NCBI RefSeq assembly: GCF_029168315.1
Contig: NZ_JARGYD010000014.1
Coordinates: forward strand, 1 to 50,841
Length of the DNA: 50,841 nt
Source: Psychromarinibacter halotolerans
GTDB taxonomy: Bacteria; Pseudomonadota; Alphaproteobacteria; Rhodobacterales; Rhodobacteraceae
Reading direction: 5' to 3'
A program made the translations under genes and the position numbers. This document shows positions 33,069 through 41,367 of the stretch, one piece after another. Within the stretch, counting starts at the first letter, position 1, and every line of letters starts with the position of its first letter. Below the pieces are notes generated by a model that had not been told where the DNA came from, searched no databases, and saw only the letters and a program-made list of their open reading frames with translations.

Positions 33069-34083
33069 GGCATTCCTGCGCCTCAGCGGTAAGGACCGAC
33101 TGGATGCTCTTGGTGTCGCGGCCGATCGGCTCGGCCGACCAGCCCATCTCCTCGAAAAGGACGTCTGGGTGGTCTGGGCGATCCAGCAATTGTTTGGATC
33201 GCCCATCGGCACAAACCTCGTCTTCAAGGGCGGCACCTCGCTGTCGAAGGCCTACCAGGTCATTGACCGGTTTTCCGAGGATGTGGATCTGACATTCGAT
33301 ATCCGGGCGCTGATCCCTGATCTGCTTGGGGGCCGTGAAGACGCGATGCCCGCCACATCCAGTGAAGAGCGGCGCTGGTCGAAACGTGTCCGACAGGCCT
33401 TGCCTGAGTGGGTGGCCGGGACCGTCCAGCCGATCCTGCAGCAGGCGATGGATCGGGAAGGGATCGATGCCGGCCTTCGGATTGATGGTGACAAGCTGTT
33501 CATCGACTACCCGCACCTCGCCCAAGGCACTGGATACGTTTCTCCGAGCGTGATGCTGGAATTCGGCGCGCGTTCTACAGGAGAGCCCGCATCTCCACGC
33601 GATATCGTTTGCGATGCCGCGTCGGTGATCGAAGGCGTGGAGTTTCCCACTGCCCGCCCGCGCGTGATGCATGCGGAACGGACGTTCTGGGAAAAGGCGA
33701 CAGCGATCCACGTCTTCTGTTTGCAAAACCGTATGCGAGGGGATCGCTTTTCTCGCCACTGGCATGATGTCGCCCGGTTGGACGATGCAGGCATCGCCGC
33801 TGCGGCCATCGAAGATCGCGCGCTTGCGACCGCTGTCGCCCGGCACAAGACGATGTTCTTTGCAGAGAAGGCGGCGGATGCCACGTGGATCGATTACGGC
33901 ACCGCAACCTCTGGGCATCTACAACTGGTCCCAGGCGGCGATGCTCTCAAGGCTCTCGCTGACGATTATGGCCGGATGGTCGAGGACGGCCTGCTTGCAT
34001 CAACACCAGAGCCTTTTGGCGACTTGATGGACCGTTGCGCGGGCATCGCGCGTAGGGCCAATGCAGCGTTCAAGCCTGACTGA
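33061..34083 (+). CDS. AbiEii/AbiGii-type nucleotidyltransferase toxin
   Basis: A 340-residue nucleotidyltransferase. The family motifs are visible: LVFKGGTSLSKAY (GGTSL, about residue 60) and FSEDVDLTFD (the D-x-D catalytic acids, about 78), then HAERTFWEKATAIH (a conserved Lys region, about 205). Such toxins block growth by modifying tRNA or other targets and can abort phage infection. It is paired with the AbiEi-like protein as a bicistronic system inserted in the backbone. Confidence 0.9.
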   Translation: MAEAFLRLSGKDRLDALGVAADRLGRPAHLLEKDVWVVWAIQQLFGSPIGTNLVFKGGTSLSKAYQVIDRFSEDVDLTFDIRALIPDLLGGREDAMPATSSEERRWSKRVRQALPEWVAGTVQPILQQAMDREGIDAGLRIDGDKLFIDYPHLAQGTGYVSPSVMLEFGARSTGEPASPRDIVCDAASVIEGVEFPTARPRVMHAERTFWEKATAIHVFCLQNRMRGDRFSRHWHDVARLDDAGIAAAAIEDRALATAVARHKTMFFAEKAADATWIDYGTATSGHLQLVPGGDALKALADDYGRMVEDGLLASTPEPFGDLMDRCAGIARRANAAFKPD

Positions 34084-34105
34084 CCATCTTTTCGGAAGAT
34101 TCCCG

Positions 34106-34402
34106 CTACTTATTTCCGTCGATCCATTTCGACATCAGCCCCCTGTCGCGGAAGCATTCGTCCGGAACGGCGCGCCTTTTGATCCGGGCGAGTTTCTCAG
34201 CGAAGGCCACCTGCTTGGAGGTGGGCAGCCGGTCCATGTCCGATACCGGCTTCAGCCGGGCCTGAGCCTCGATCCACGTGCTCAAAGATCGCCGGTCTTG
34301 CTGAACTTCCCAGGGCAGGAGCGTCCGGTTACGCAGGGCGAGCGACCGCGCATAGGCGATCTGCTTGGGCGTCGCGGGCAGGGCGTGCGTGGTGCTTTCC
34401 AT
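34106..34402 (-). CDS. Small protein with tandem KQ-A-A-x-x-LA repeats
   Basis: A 98-residue protein made of two similar halves: TPKQIAYARSLALRNRTLLP with RRSLSTWIEA, and TSKQVAFAEKLARIKRRAVP with RGLMSKWIDG. Each half has a T-x-K-Q-x-A-x-A helix and a W-I ending. The motif recalls short modules seen at the C-terminal ends of plasmid topoisomerases, but I cannot assign a family. The ATG at 34402 is chosen because the repeats begin there; the longer frame upstream has no repeat support. It is divergent from strawberry notch and shares a control region with an SOS box. Confidence 0.65.
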   Translation of the reverse strand: MESTTHALPATPKQIAYARSLALRNRTLLPWEVQQDRRSLSTWIEAQARLKPVSDMDRLPTSKQVAFAEKLARIKRRAVPDECFRDRGLMSKWIDGNK

Positions 34403-34436
34403 TGGGAAACTCCCTTTCTGGCTGGTTCTGAAAATA

Positions 34437-34451
34437 GAACATAACAAGAAC
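34437..34451. promoter_or_regulatory. Alphaproteobacterial LexA (SOS) box
   Basis: GAACATAACAAGAAC reads on the minus strand as GTTC-N7-GTTC, the direct-repeat LexA box of alphaproteobacteria. It lies 35 bp upstream of the small minus-strand gene and 128 bp upstream of the strawberry notch gene, in an AT-rich promoter region. Confidence 0.65.
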
Positions 34452-34510
34452 ATAATCAAGCCAAGCGTCGGGAACAACTTGGTGCGAGAGGGAGAGAGGG
34501 GCCGGGAAAG

Positions 34511-34552
34511 ATCAGGTCCGAGGCTGCCCGAGAGAGGGTGTACGGGCCTGAT
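34511..34552 (+). promoter_or_regulatory. Leader hairpin E (strawberry notch gene)
   Basis: ATCAGGTCC (34511-34519) pairs with GGGCCTGAT (34544-34552), 9 bp with one G-T pair. The inner GCCC-GAGAGA-GGGT (34526-34539) gives a second hairpin with a GAGAGA loop. It ends 26 bp before the ATG. Confidence 0.5.
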
Positions 34553-34578
34553 CCTGTCCTTCATTCCGGAGTTTCCCG

Positions 34579-37500
34579 ATGACCCATCTTGCCCCTGTTG
34601 CGCAGGCGTCCTTGCCTGCGCCCATTGTCCCGTTGGCAGCAAATCCTGCCCCTGCGATCGTTGCTGTTGCCGAAGCGCTGCAGCCCGATCTGGCGCAAGG
34701 GCTTCAGATCGACGCGCTGCGCCTGCGCCGCGAGATGGAACATGCCTTTGGCGGTTCCGATGCGACCGGTACCTGGGACTGGAAGCTCGCCTATGAGGCG
34801 GGCGAGGTGGCGCTGATCCTCTTTCTGCGAAAGTTCGGTCGGGCGCTGCTTGCGCGTGCCGGCTCGCCTGCGGCGCTCTTGCCGATCCTCGCCAAGGTGG
34901 CAGGCCTCTTGCCCACGCACACCCGGCGGTCGGAAGAGATGGAGCGCTTTCAGCAATTCTCGACGCCGCTGCCCATGGGGCTCGCGGCTGTGGCGGCAGC
35001 ACAGATCACGCCCCGTGATCTTGTCCTAGAGCCGTCTGCCGGGACCGGGCTTCTGGCGATCCTCGCCGAGATCGCCGGCGGCACTCTGGCTCTGAACGAG
35101 TTGGCGGACACCCGCGCCGATCTTCTGCGCCTGCTGTACCCGGCCCGACCGGTCACCCGGTTCGATGCCGCGCAGATCGACGATCATCTCGATGCCTGCT
35201 CAAGCCCGAGCGTCATCCTGATGAACCCGCCCTTCTCGGCGGTTGCACATGTCGATGGTCGGACGACCGAGGCGACGGCGCGGCATCTGCGCTCGGCCCT
35301 CGCGCGTCTGGCCCCCGGCGGACGGCTCGTCGCCATCACCGGAGCCGGTTTCGCGCCGGATGCGCCGGCCTGGGCCGAGACCTTCGGCCGTCTGACCGAG
35401 ACGGCCCATCTCATCTTCACCGGCGCGGTGTCGGGCGCAGCTTTCGCCAAGCACGGCACCAGCTTCGAGACGCGGATTTCTGTCTTCGATAAATGCCGCG
35501 GCGGCGAGCCGGGAGGCATCACCGCAGACCTGCGCCAACCCACATCCCCGGACGTGGCACATCTGATGTCCCGGGTCACTGCCGAGGTTCCGCCGCGCCT
35601 CGAACTGGATCCAGCTCCTGCTGCGGGGCAGGGCCATTCTTCCCCCTTTCCGGGAAATTCTCACCTCACCACCCGCAAACCCGCCAGCCGATCGCACGCG
35701 ATCTCTGCAGCCAATCCGGCGAAGCCTGAAACCCAGATTGAGGCCGAGGAACTGGACTACGCTCTCCGCGACGCCGCCGAGGACGAAGATGCCGCACGGC
35801 TGTCCGACGCGATCTACGAGACCTTCCGTCTGCAGGCTATCGACATCCCAGACGCCGCATCGCACCCGACCAAGCTTGTGCAATCGGCGGCCATGGCCTC
35901 TGTCGCACCTCCGAAAACCTCCTATCGCCCCAAGCTTCCGGCGACCATCCTGCGCGACGGCCTGCTGTCCGACGCGCAGCTCGAGACCGTCATCTACGCG
36001 GGGGAGGCGCATGGCGCATATCTCGCAGGGTCTTGGATCGTCGATGAGACCGGCGACATGGTCTCGGCCGCGCCCGACGATGCCGCTGACGCCGTCCGCT
36101 TCCGCCGGGGTTTCTTCCTCGGTGATGGCACCGGCGCGGGCAAGGGCCGCCAGTCGGCTGGGATCCTGCTCGACAACTGGTGCCAAGGCCGCCGCAAGGC
36201 GCTCTGGATATCGAAAAGCGACAAGCTCCTCGAGGACGCGCAGCGCGACTGGTCGGCGCTTGGCCAGGAGCGGCTTCTGGTGACGCCGCTGTCGCGTTTC
36301 GCACAAGGGCGCGAAATCCCTCTGACCGAGGGCATCCTCTTCACCACCTATGCGACGCTGCGCTCGGAAGAACGGGGTGCCAAGAAATCCCGCGTCGACC
36401 AGATCGTCGACTGGCTCGGGGCGGATTTCGATGGGGTGATCCTCTTTGACGAAAGCCATGCCATGGCGAATGCGGCCGGCGGCAAAGGCGAGCGGGGCGA
36501 TACCATGGCCTCGCAGCAGGGCAGGGCGGGTCTGCGCCTGCAGCACAAACTTCCGAATGCCCGCGTAGTCTATGTCTCGGCCACGGGCGCGACGACGGTC
36601 CACAACCTTGCCTATGCTCAGCGTCTCGGGCTCTGGGGCGGGGAGGATTTCCCCTTTCAGACCCGGTCGGAATTCGTGGAAGCCATTGAGGCTGGCGGGG
36701 TCGCGGCGATGGAGGTTCTGGCCCGCGACCTTCGGGCGCTCGGCCTCTACACGGCGCGGTCGCTGTCCTATGATGGTGTCGAATACGAGATGCTGGAACA
36801 CGCGCTCAGCCTCGAGCAGCGCGGCATTTACGATGCCTATGCCGGGGCCTTCGCCATCATTCACAACAACCTGACCGCGGCACTGGAGGCCGCGAACATT
36901 TCCGGTGAGAGCGGCACGCTGAACCGCCAGGCGAAATCCGCTGCGCGGTCAGCCTTCGAGAGCGCCAAGCAGCGCTTCTTCGGCCATTTGCTCACCTCGA
37001 TGAAGACCCCCACGCTGATCACATCCATCGATGCAGATCTGGCTGCGGGTCATGCGGCGGTCATCCAGATCGTCTCGACGGGTGAGGCACTGATGGAACG
37101 CCGCCTGTCGGAGATCCCAACCGACGAATGGAACGACATCCGCTGTGACATCACGCCAAGGGAATATGTCCTGGATTACCTCGCCCATTCCTTCCCGGTG
37201 CAGCTCTACGAGCCTTTCACCGACAGCGAAGGTAATCTTTCGTCGCGCCCCGTCACGCGCGACGGCCAACCGGTGGAGTGCCGCGAAGCCGTCCGGCGTC
37301 GTGACGCGCTGATCGAGAAACTGGCTTCGCTTCCGCCCGTGCCGGGTGCACTCGACCAGATCGTCCAGCGCTTCGGCACCGATCTTGTGGCCGAAGTCAC
37401 AGGGCGCTCGCGGCGCATCGTGCGGAAGGGCGAAGGGCATTCGGCACGGCTCGTGGTGGAGAACCGGGCTGGAGCCGCGAACCTCGCGGAAACCCAAGCC

Positions 37501-38955
37501 TTCATGGATGACGAAAAGCGTATCCTGATCTTCTCGGATGCCGGCGGCACCGGGCGCAGCTATCACGCCGATCTCGGGGCGAAGAACCAGCGCCTGCGGG
37601 TCCACTACCTCTTGGAACCCGGCTGGAAGGCAGATGCGGCGATTCAGGGCCTCGGGCGCACCAACCGCACCAATCAGGCGCAGCCGCCGCTCTTCCGGCC
37701 AGTGGCCACCGATGTGAAGGCGGAGAAGCGGTTCCTGTCGACCATTGCGCGACGTCTCGACACGCTTGGCGCGATCACGCGCGGTCAGCGCCAGACCGGC
37801 GGGCAAGGGCTGTTCCGCCCCGAGGATAACCTCGAGTCGCCCTACGCCCGCGACGCCCTGCGCCAGCTTTACCGCCGCATCTATCGCGGCGATCTGGCCG
37901 GATGTTCGCTCGGGGCTTTCGAGGATGCGACCGGGCTCAGCCTGACCGATGACAACGGGCTGAAGGATGACCTGCCGCCGATCACGACCTTCCTCAATCG
38001 TCTGCTGGCGCTGACGATCGACATGCAGGCCGTGCTGTTCGCGGGTTTCGAGGAGCTGCTCGATCAGAGAATTGAGGGCGCCATCGCCGCCGGGGTCTAT
38101 GATCTCGGGCTCGAGACACTCCGTGCCGAGAGCTTCCGGGTGGCCGACGCACGCGTCATCTACACCCATCCTGGCTCCGGCGCCGAAACCCAGCTCCTGA
38201 CCATCGCGGAAAAGCGGCGCAACACGCCGACCTCGCTGGCAGATGCACTCGACTGGCTGGATGATCCGCAGGCGCGTCTTCTGGTCAACAGCCGCTCGGG
38301 CCGGCCTGCCGTGCAGGTTTCCGCCACCAGTCACATGCTGGACGATGGGACCATCGAGCCGCGCCTGCGCCTGATCCGCCCGCTTGATGCCAGCACGGTC
38401 CCGGCCAAGGTCATGGAGGACACCCACTGGCTCGAGGCCGACCGCGCGGCCTTCACAGCGGCGTGGACTGCGGAACTGGCCGAGGTGCCGGAGTTTTCGG
38501 ACTCCACGCTGCACATCGTGGCAGGTCTGCTGCTGCCGATCTGGAAGCAGCTTCCCCAGGATGAAACCCGCGTCTACCGCCTGCAGACCGATGACGGGCA
38601 GCGCATCATCGGCCGCCGCGTCTCGCCTGCCTGGGTCGCGACCACGCTGGCCGCCGATGCGCCCAAGCTCTCGGCCGCACAGGTCCATGCCCTCGTTCTG
38701 GAGGGCAAGACCGTGGTGCGCCTGTCGGAAGGGATGGAATTGCACCGCTCGCGCGTCATGGGCGCGAACCGGATCGAACTGTCGGGCTTCTCGGAGGCAG
38801 CCAAGGATCGGCTCAAGGCCGATGGCTTCTTCTCGGAGATCATCAGTTGGAAGCTTCGGCTGTTCTGCCCGACCGACGCCGATGGTGTCGAGATACTGGA
38901 TCGTCTGCTTGCACGTTGTCCTGTCGCAAGGCTACATGATCGCGGAGGTTGTTAA
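34579..38955 (+). CDS. Methyltransferase-strawberry notch helicase fusion
   Basis: A 1,458-residue protein. The N-terminal third is an adenine methyltransferase-like domain with motif I LEPSAGTG (about residue 150) and motif IV NPPFS (about 216). The second part is the strawberry notch-type SF2 ATPase: Walker A GDGTGAGKGRQ (about 514), FDESHAMAN (the DEAH-like box, about 624) and VSATGAT. Later comes the C-terminal helicase domain with IFSDAGGTGRSYHADLG and IQGLGRTNRTNQAQPP (the arginine finger region). Plasmid and phage strawberry notch proteins are common in this cluster but their substrate is unknown; DNA remodelling or anti-restriction is plausible. It follows leader E and an SOS box, and the Toprim gene starts 3 bp after it. 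Confidence 0.92.
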   Translation: MTHLAPVAQASLPAPIVPLAANPAPAIVAVAEALQPDLAQGLQIDALRLRREMEHAFGGSDATGTWDWKLAYEAGEVALILFLRKFGRALLARAGSPAALLPILAKVAGLLPTHTRRSEEMERFQQFSTPLPMGLAAVAAAQITPRDLVLEPSAGTGLLAILAEIAGGTLALNELADTRADLLRLLYPARPVTRFDAAQIDDHLDACSSPSVILMNPPFSAVAHVDGRTTEATARHLRSALARLAPGGRLVAITGAGFAPDAPAWAETFGRLTETAHLIFTGAVSGAAFAKHGTSFETRISVFDKCRGGEPGGITADLRQPTSPDVAHLMSRVTAEVPPRLELDPAPAAGQGHSSPFPGNSHLTTRKPASRSHAISAANPAKPETQIEAEELDYALRDAAEDEDAARLSDAIYETFRLQAIDIPDAASHPTKLVQSAAMASVAPPKTSYRPKLPATILRDGLLSDAQLETVIYAGEAHGAYLAGSWIVDETGDMVSAAPDDAADAVRFRRGFFLGDGTGAGKGRQSAGILLDNWCQGRRKALWISKSDKLLEDAQRDWSALGQERLLVTPLSRFAQGREIPLTEGILFTTYATLRSEERGAKKSRVDQIVDWLGADFDGVILFDESHAMANAAGGKGERGDTMASQQGRAGLRLQHKLPNARVVYVSATGATTVHNLAYAQRLGLWGGEDFPFQTRSEFVEAIEAGGVAAMEVLARDLRALGLYTARSLSYDGVEYEMLEHALSLEQRGIYDAYAGAFAIIHNNLTAALEAANISGESGTLNRQAKSAARSAFESAKQRFFGHLLTSMKTPTLITSIDADLAAGHAAVIQIVSTGEALMERRLSEIPTDEWNDIRCDITPREYVLDYLAHSFPVQLYEPFTDSEGNLSSRPVTRDGQPVECREAVRRRDALIEKLASLPPVPGALDQIVQRFGTDLVAEVTGRSRRIVRKGEGHSARLVVENRAGAANLAETQAFMDDEKRILIFSDAGGTGRSYHADLGAKNQRLRVHYLLEPGWKADAAIQGLGRTNRTNQAQPPLFRPVATDVKAEKRFLSTIARRLDTLGAITRGQRQTGGQGLFRPEDNLESPYARDALRQLYRRIYRGDLAGCSLGAFEDATGLSLTDDNGLKDDLPPITTFLNRLLALTIDMQAVLFAGFEELLDQRIEGAIAAGVYDLGLETLRAESFRVADARVIYTHPGSGAETQLLTIAEKRRNTPTSLADALDWLDDPQARLLVNSRSGRPAVQVSATSHMLDDGTIEPRLRLIRPLDASTVPAKVMEDTHWLEADRAAFTAAWTAELAEVPEFSDSTLHIVAGLLLPIWKQLPQDETRVYRLQTDDGQRIIGRRVSPAWVATTLAADAPKLSAAQVHALVLEGKTVVRLSEGMELHRSRVMGANRIELSGFSEAAKDRLKADGFFSEIISWKLRLFCPTDADGVEILDRLLARCPVARLHDRGGC

Positions 38956-38958
38956 CCC

Positions 38959-39990
38959 ATGTATTCCGAGACCGAAGACCTCGTGCGCGATCTGGCAGAA
39001 AATGCCGAAAGCGTTTGTCGTGCCTACCTTCCCGCCGGACGGCGGGAAGGATCCTACTGGATCGTGGGTGACCTGCAAAACAATCCTGGCCGCTCGCTCT
39101 TCGTGCGGTTGACCGGGCCCACGTCGGGGCCAGGGGCAGCGGGCAAGTTTACGGATGGGGCCACAGGCGAGCATGGCGATCTCTTGGACATCATCCGCGC
39201 CCGGACGGGGATCACGCGCTTCCCCGACCTTCTCGCCGAGGCCCGAGCGCATCTTGGCCGTCCGCAGCCGGTCGTTCCGGATAGGCAAGAGCCGAGGAAG
39301 GCCAAGGCGCCCGGTGGCACTCCTGTGGCGGCGGCGCGCTTGTTTGCTGCCTCGAACCCGATCACAGGCACGCTTGCCGAGACCTACCTCCGTTCCCGAG
39401 GCATCACCCAATTTGGCGCGAACGGTGCCCTACGCTTCCACCCGAAGTGCTGGCATCGGGAAGAGGGGCAGACCCGGAGCATCCCCAGACCTGCGATGAT
39501 CGCGGCGGTTACCGATGGGGCAGGGGCAGTGCAGGGCGTGCATCGCACCTGGCTGGCGCCTGACGGACAGGGGAAGGCGGCAGTGAATCCAGAGCGTCGG
39601 GCTATGGGTCACCTCCTCGGCAATGCTGTCAGGCTGACCTCGCAGGATGACATCCTCGTCATCGGCGAAGGCATCGAGACCATGCTGTCCCTGTCCGAGG
39701 CAATCCCAGGTCTGCCCGTCTGGGCGGCACTCTCTTCGGGTCACCTCGGGGCGGTCCAGCTGCCAGAGGGGCTGAAGCGCCTCTACATCGCGATCGATCG
39801 CGATCCGGCAGGGCACCGCGCGGCAGATAGGTTGAGCGCCAGAGCAACCGAGGCCGGAATTGGTTGCCATGTGCTGGAACCGCGGCTCGGGGATTTCAAC
39901 GATGATCTTCGGGCGAACGGCAAGGACGCGCTGCGCCAGCATCTGGCAGGTCAGATCGGGCCAGAGGATCGGCATCGCCTGCCCAGCTGA
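38959..39990 (+). CDS. Toprim-domain primase-like protein
   Basis: A 343-residue protein. The N-terminal part (about 1-100, LPAGRREGSYWIVGDLQNNP) resembles the zinc-less start of plasmid primases. The Toprim core is intact: ILVIGEGIETMLSL carries the metal-binding Glu (about residue 235), and YIAIDRDPAGHRAADRL the D-x-D (about 277). It is likely to make primers or to bind nucleic acid for plasmid strand conversion. It starts 3 bp after strawberry notch and is surely co-transcribed. Confidence 0.88.
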   Translation: MYSETEDLVRDLAENAESVCRAYLPAGRREGSYWIVGDLQNNPGRSLFVRLTGPTSGPGAAGKFTDGATGEHGDLLDIIRARTGITRFPDLLAEARAHLGRPQPVVPDRQEPRKAKAPGGTPVAAARLFAASNPITGTLAETYLRSRGITQFGANGALRFHPKCWHREEGQTRSIPRPAMIAAVTDGAGAVQGVHRTWLAPDGQGKAAVNPERRAMGHLLGNAVRLTSQDDILVIGEGIETMLSLSEAIPGLPVWAALSSGHLGAVQLPEGLKRLYIAIDRDPAGHRAADRLSARATEAGIGCHVLEPRLGDFNDDLRANGKDALRQHLAGQIGPEDRHRLPS

Positions 39991-40352
39991 GCTGCATCGT
40001 GCAGGGGGGGCTGGGAGTGCGGGGCAGGGGGCTGCATCCCAGTCGTGGCTCTGGATCGTCGTCCTCACCCCATCCCGGGCCTTGCGCATCCACCCGTCAC
40101 CCGAGCGGCCTTCAAGAGATGGGCAGGCCGTCAAAGCGGTTGCCCCTGCAAGGTCGGCAGGGAACCTATTTCCGCCGGCGGCAAAGCCGCCTTTGCATCG
40201 CGAGACAAATAGCTTCCCTGCCGACCTCCTCCACGCTGTTCCGGCCCCGGTGAAGCCGGGGTGAAGGGGCAACCGCCCCGACGGCTCGGGTCTGCCCATG
40301 AAGGCCGCGCGGGATGACGCGCGGACGAGACAGGCCCGGAGGCAAGAAACCG
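39991..40352 (+). promoter_or_regulatory. Non-coding gap with a long nested inverted repeat
   Basis: 362 bp with no supported gene. GCGGTTGCCCCT (40136-40147) pairs with AGGGGCAACCGC (40265-40276). Inside that, AGGTCGGCAGGGAA (40151-40164) pairs with TTCCCTGCCGACCT (40214-40227) and CTATTT (40166-40171) with AAATAG (40207-40212). At the centre GGCGGC-AAA-GCCGCC (40177-40191) forms a hairpin. The whole 141-bp unit could fold as one long stem in RNA or single-stranded DNA. Confidence 0.6.
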
Positions 40353-41285
40353 ATGACGATCCACACCTACGACGACGCGTATGAACCCGCCCATAGCGCA
40401 TCCCAGACCGCCCATGCGCTCGACGAGCTCCAGCTCTACGGCTATCGTCCCTTTGACGAGCCCGATCCGCGCCCGATGCCCGATGGGCATCGCCTCGCCG
40501 TCGCCGTCGCCGACATCTTCGACGCCCTCGTCGCGACCCTGGAAGACACCCGCATGGAACCCGATCTCGAAGAAGTGCTCTGGGGCCAGGTCAACCTCTT
40601 CCACCGCGCCACGGCACGGATCGAGCGGTCACTCGATGAGAACGAGCAGGCGCAGCGCCGCCTCCAGCGCGAGCAGGACGGCTCCGAGGTGAAATCCGTC
40701 GAACTCGAGCGCCTGACGGCAGAAGGCTTGACCCTCGTCGAACGGCGGAACTGCATGGACATGTTGCGCGATCACGCCGCCACGGAGTTTGTTCATCACA
40801 CGGGATCCACTTGGCGCCCCCGCACCGGCTCGATGGTGAACCGCCAGCACATGACCGCCGCCCTGATCGACAGCCGCGACTTCCTGGCCGCCAAGCGCCG
40901 CGCCGAGACCGAGGTAATGCTTCCCGCAGGCCCCAAGGTCGCCCTCACCGGCGGGACTGATTTCAACGATCACCGCCTGATCTGGGGCAAGCTCGACCAG
41001 GTCCGGACCAAGTATTCCGACATGGTCCTTCTGCACGGTGGCAGCCCGAAGGGCGCAGAGCTCATCGCCGCCAAATGGGCTGAAGCCCGGGGTGTGACGC
41101 AGGTGGCCTTCAAGCCCGACTGGACCAAGCACGCCAAGGCCGCGCCCTTCAAGCGCAACGACGCGATGCTGGATGTGCTCCCGGTCGGGGTCCTTGTCTT
41201 CCCCGGAACCGGTATCCAGGAAAACCTCGCCGACAAGGCCAAGAAGCTTGGCATCCCGGTCATGAAGTTCGAGAAGGGGGCGTGA
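40353..41285 (+). CDS. DUF2493 domain protein
   Basis: A 310-residue protein. The first 180 residues are helical and charged (LDENEQAQRRLQREQDGSEV). The C-terminal 120 residues are the DUF2493 Rossmann-like domain: KVALTGGTDFNDHRLIWGKL, MVLLHGGSPKGAELIAAKWA and VLVFPGTGIQENLADKAKKL. DUF2493 is related to the SLOG/YspA superfamily that binds nucleotides or nucleotide-derived ligands, so a signalling or base-processing role is possible. The ATG at 40353 is preferred because CCGGAGG lies upstream. It follows the nested repeat. Confidence 0.88.
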   Translation: MTIHTYDDAYEPAHSASQTAHALDELQLYGYRPFDEPDPRPMPDGHRLAVAVADIFDALVATLEDTRMEPDLEEVLWGQVNLFHRATARIERSLDENEQAQRRLQREQDGSEVKSVELERLTAEGLTLVERRNCMDMLRDHAATEFVHHTGSTWRPRTGSMVNRQHMTAALIDSRDFLAAKRRAETEVMLPAGPKVALTGGTDFNDHRLIWGKLDQVRTKYSDMVLLHGGSPKGAELIAAKWAEARGVTQVAFKPDWTKHAKAAPFKRNDAMLDVLPVGVLVFPGTGIQENLADKAKKLGIPVMKFEKGA

Positions 41286-41367
41286 GCCCCCAACCTACTC
41301 GGCATAGATGATAGTGGAAACGACGCCCGCTACCTGATATTGTTAAGGAGTGAAAGGTGACCGCAAG

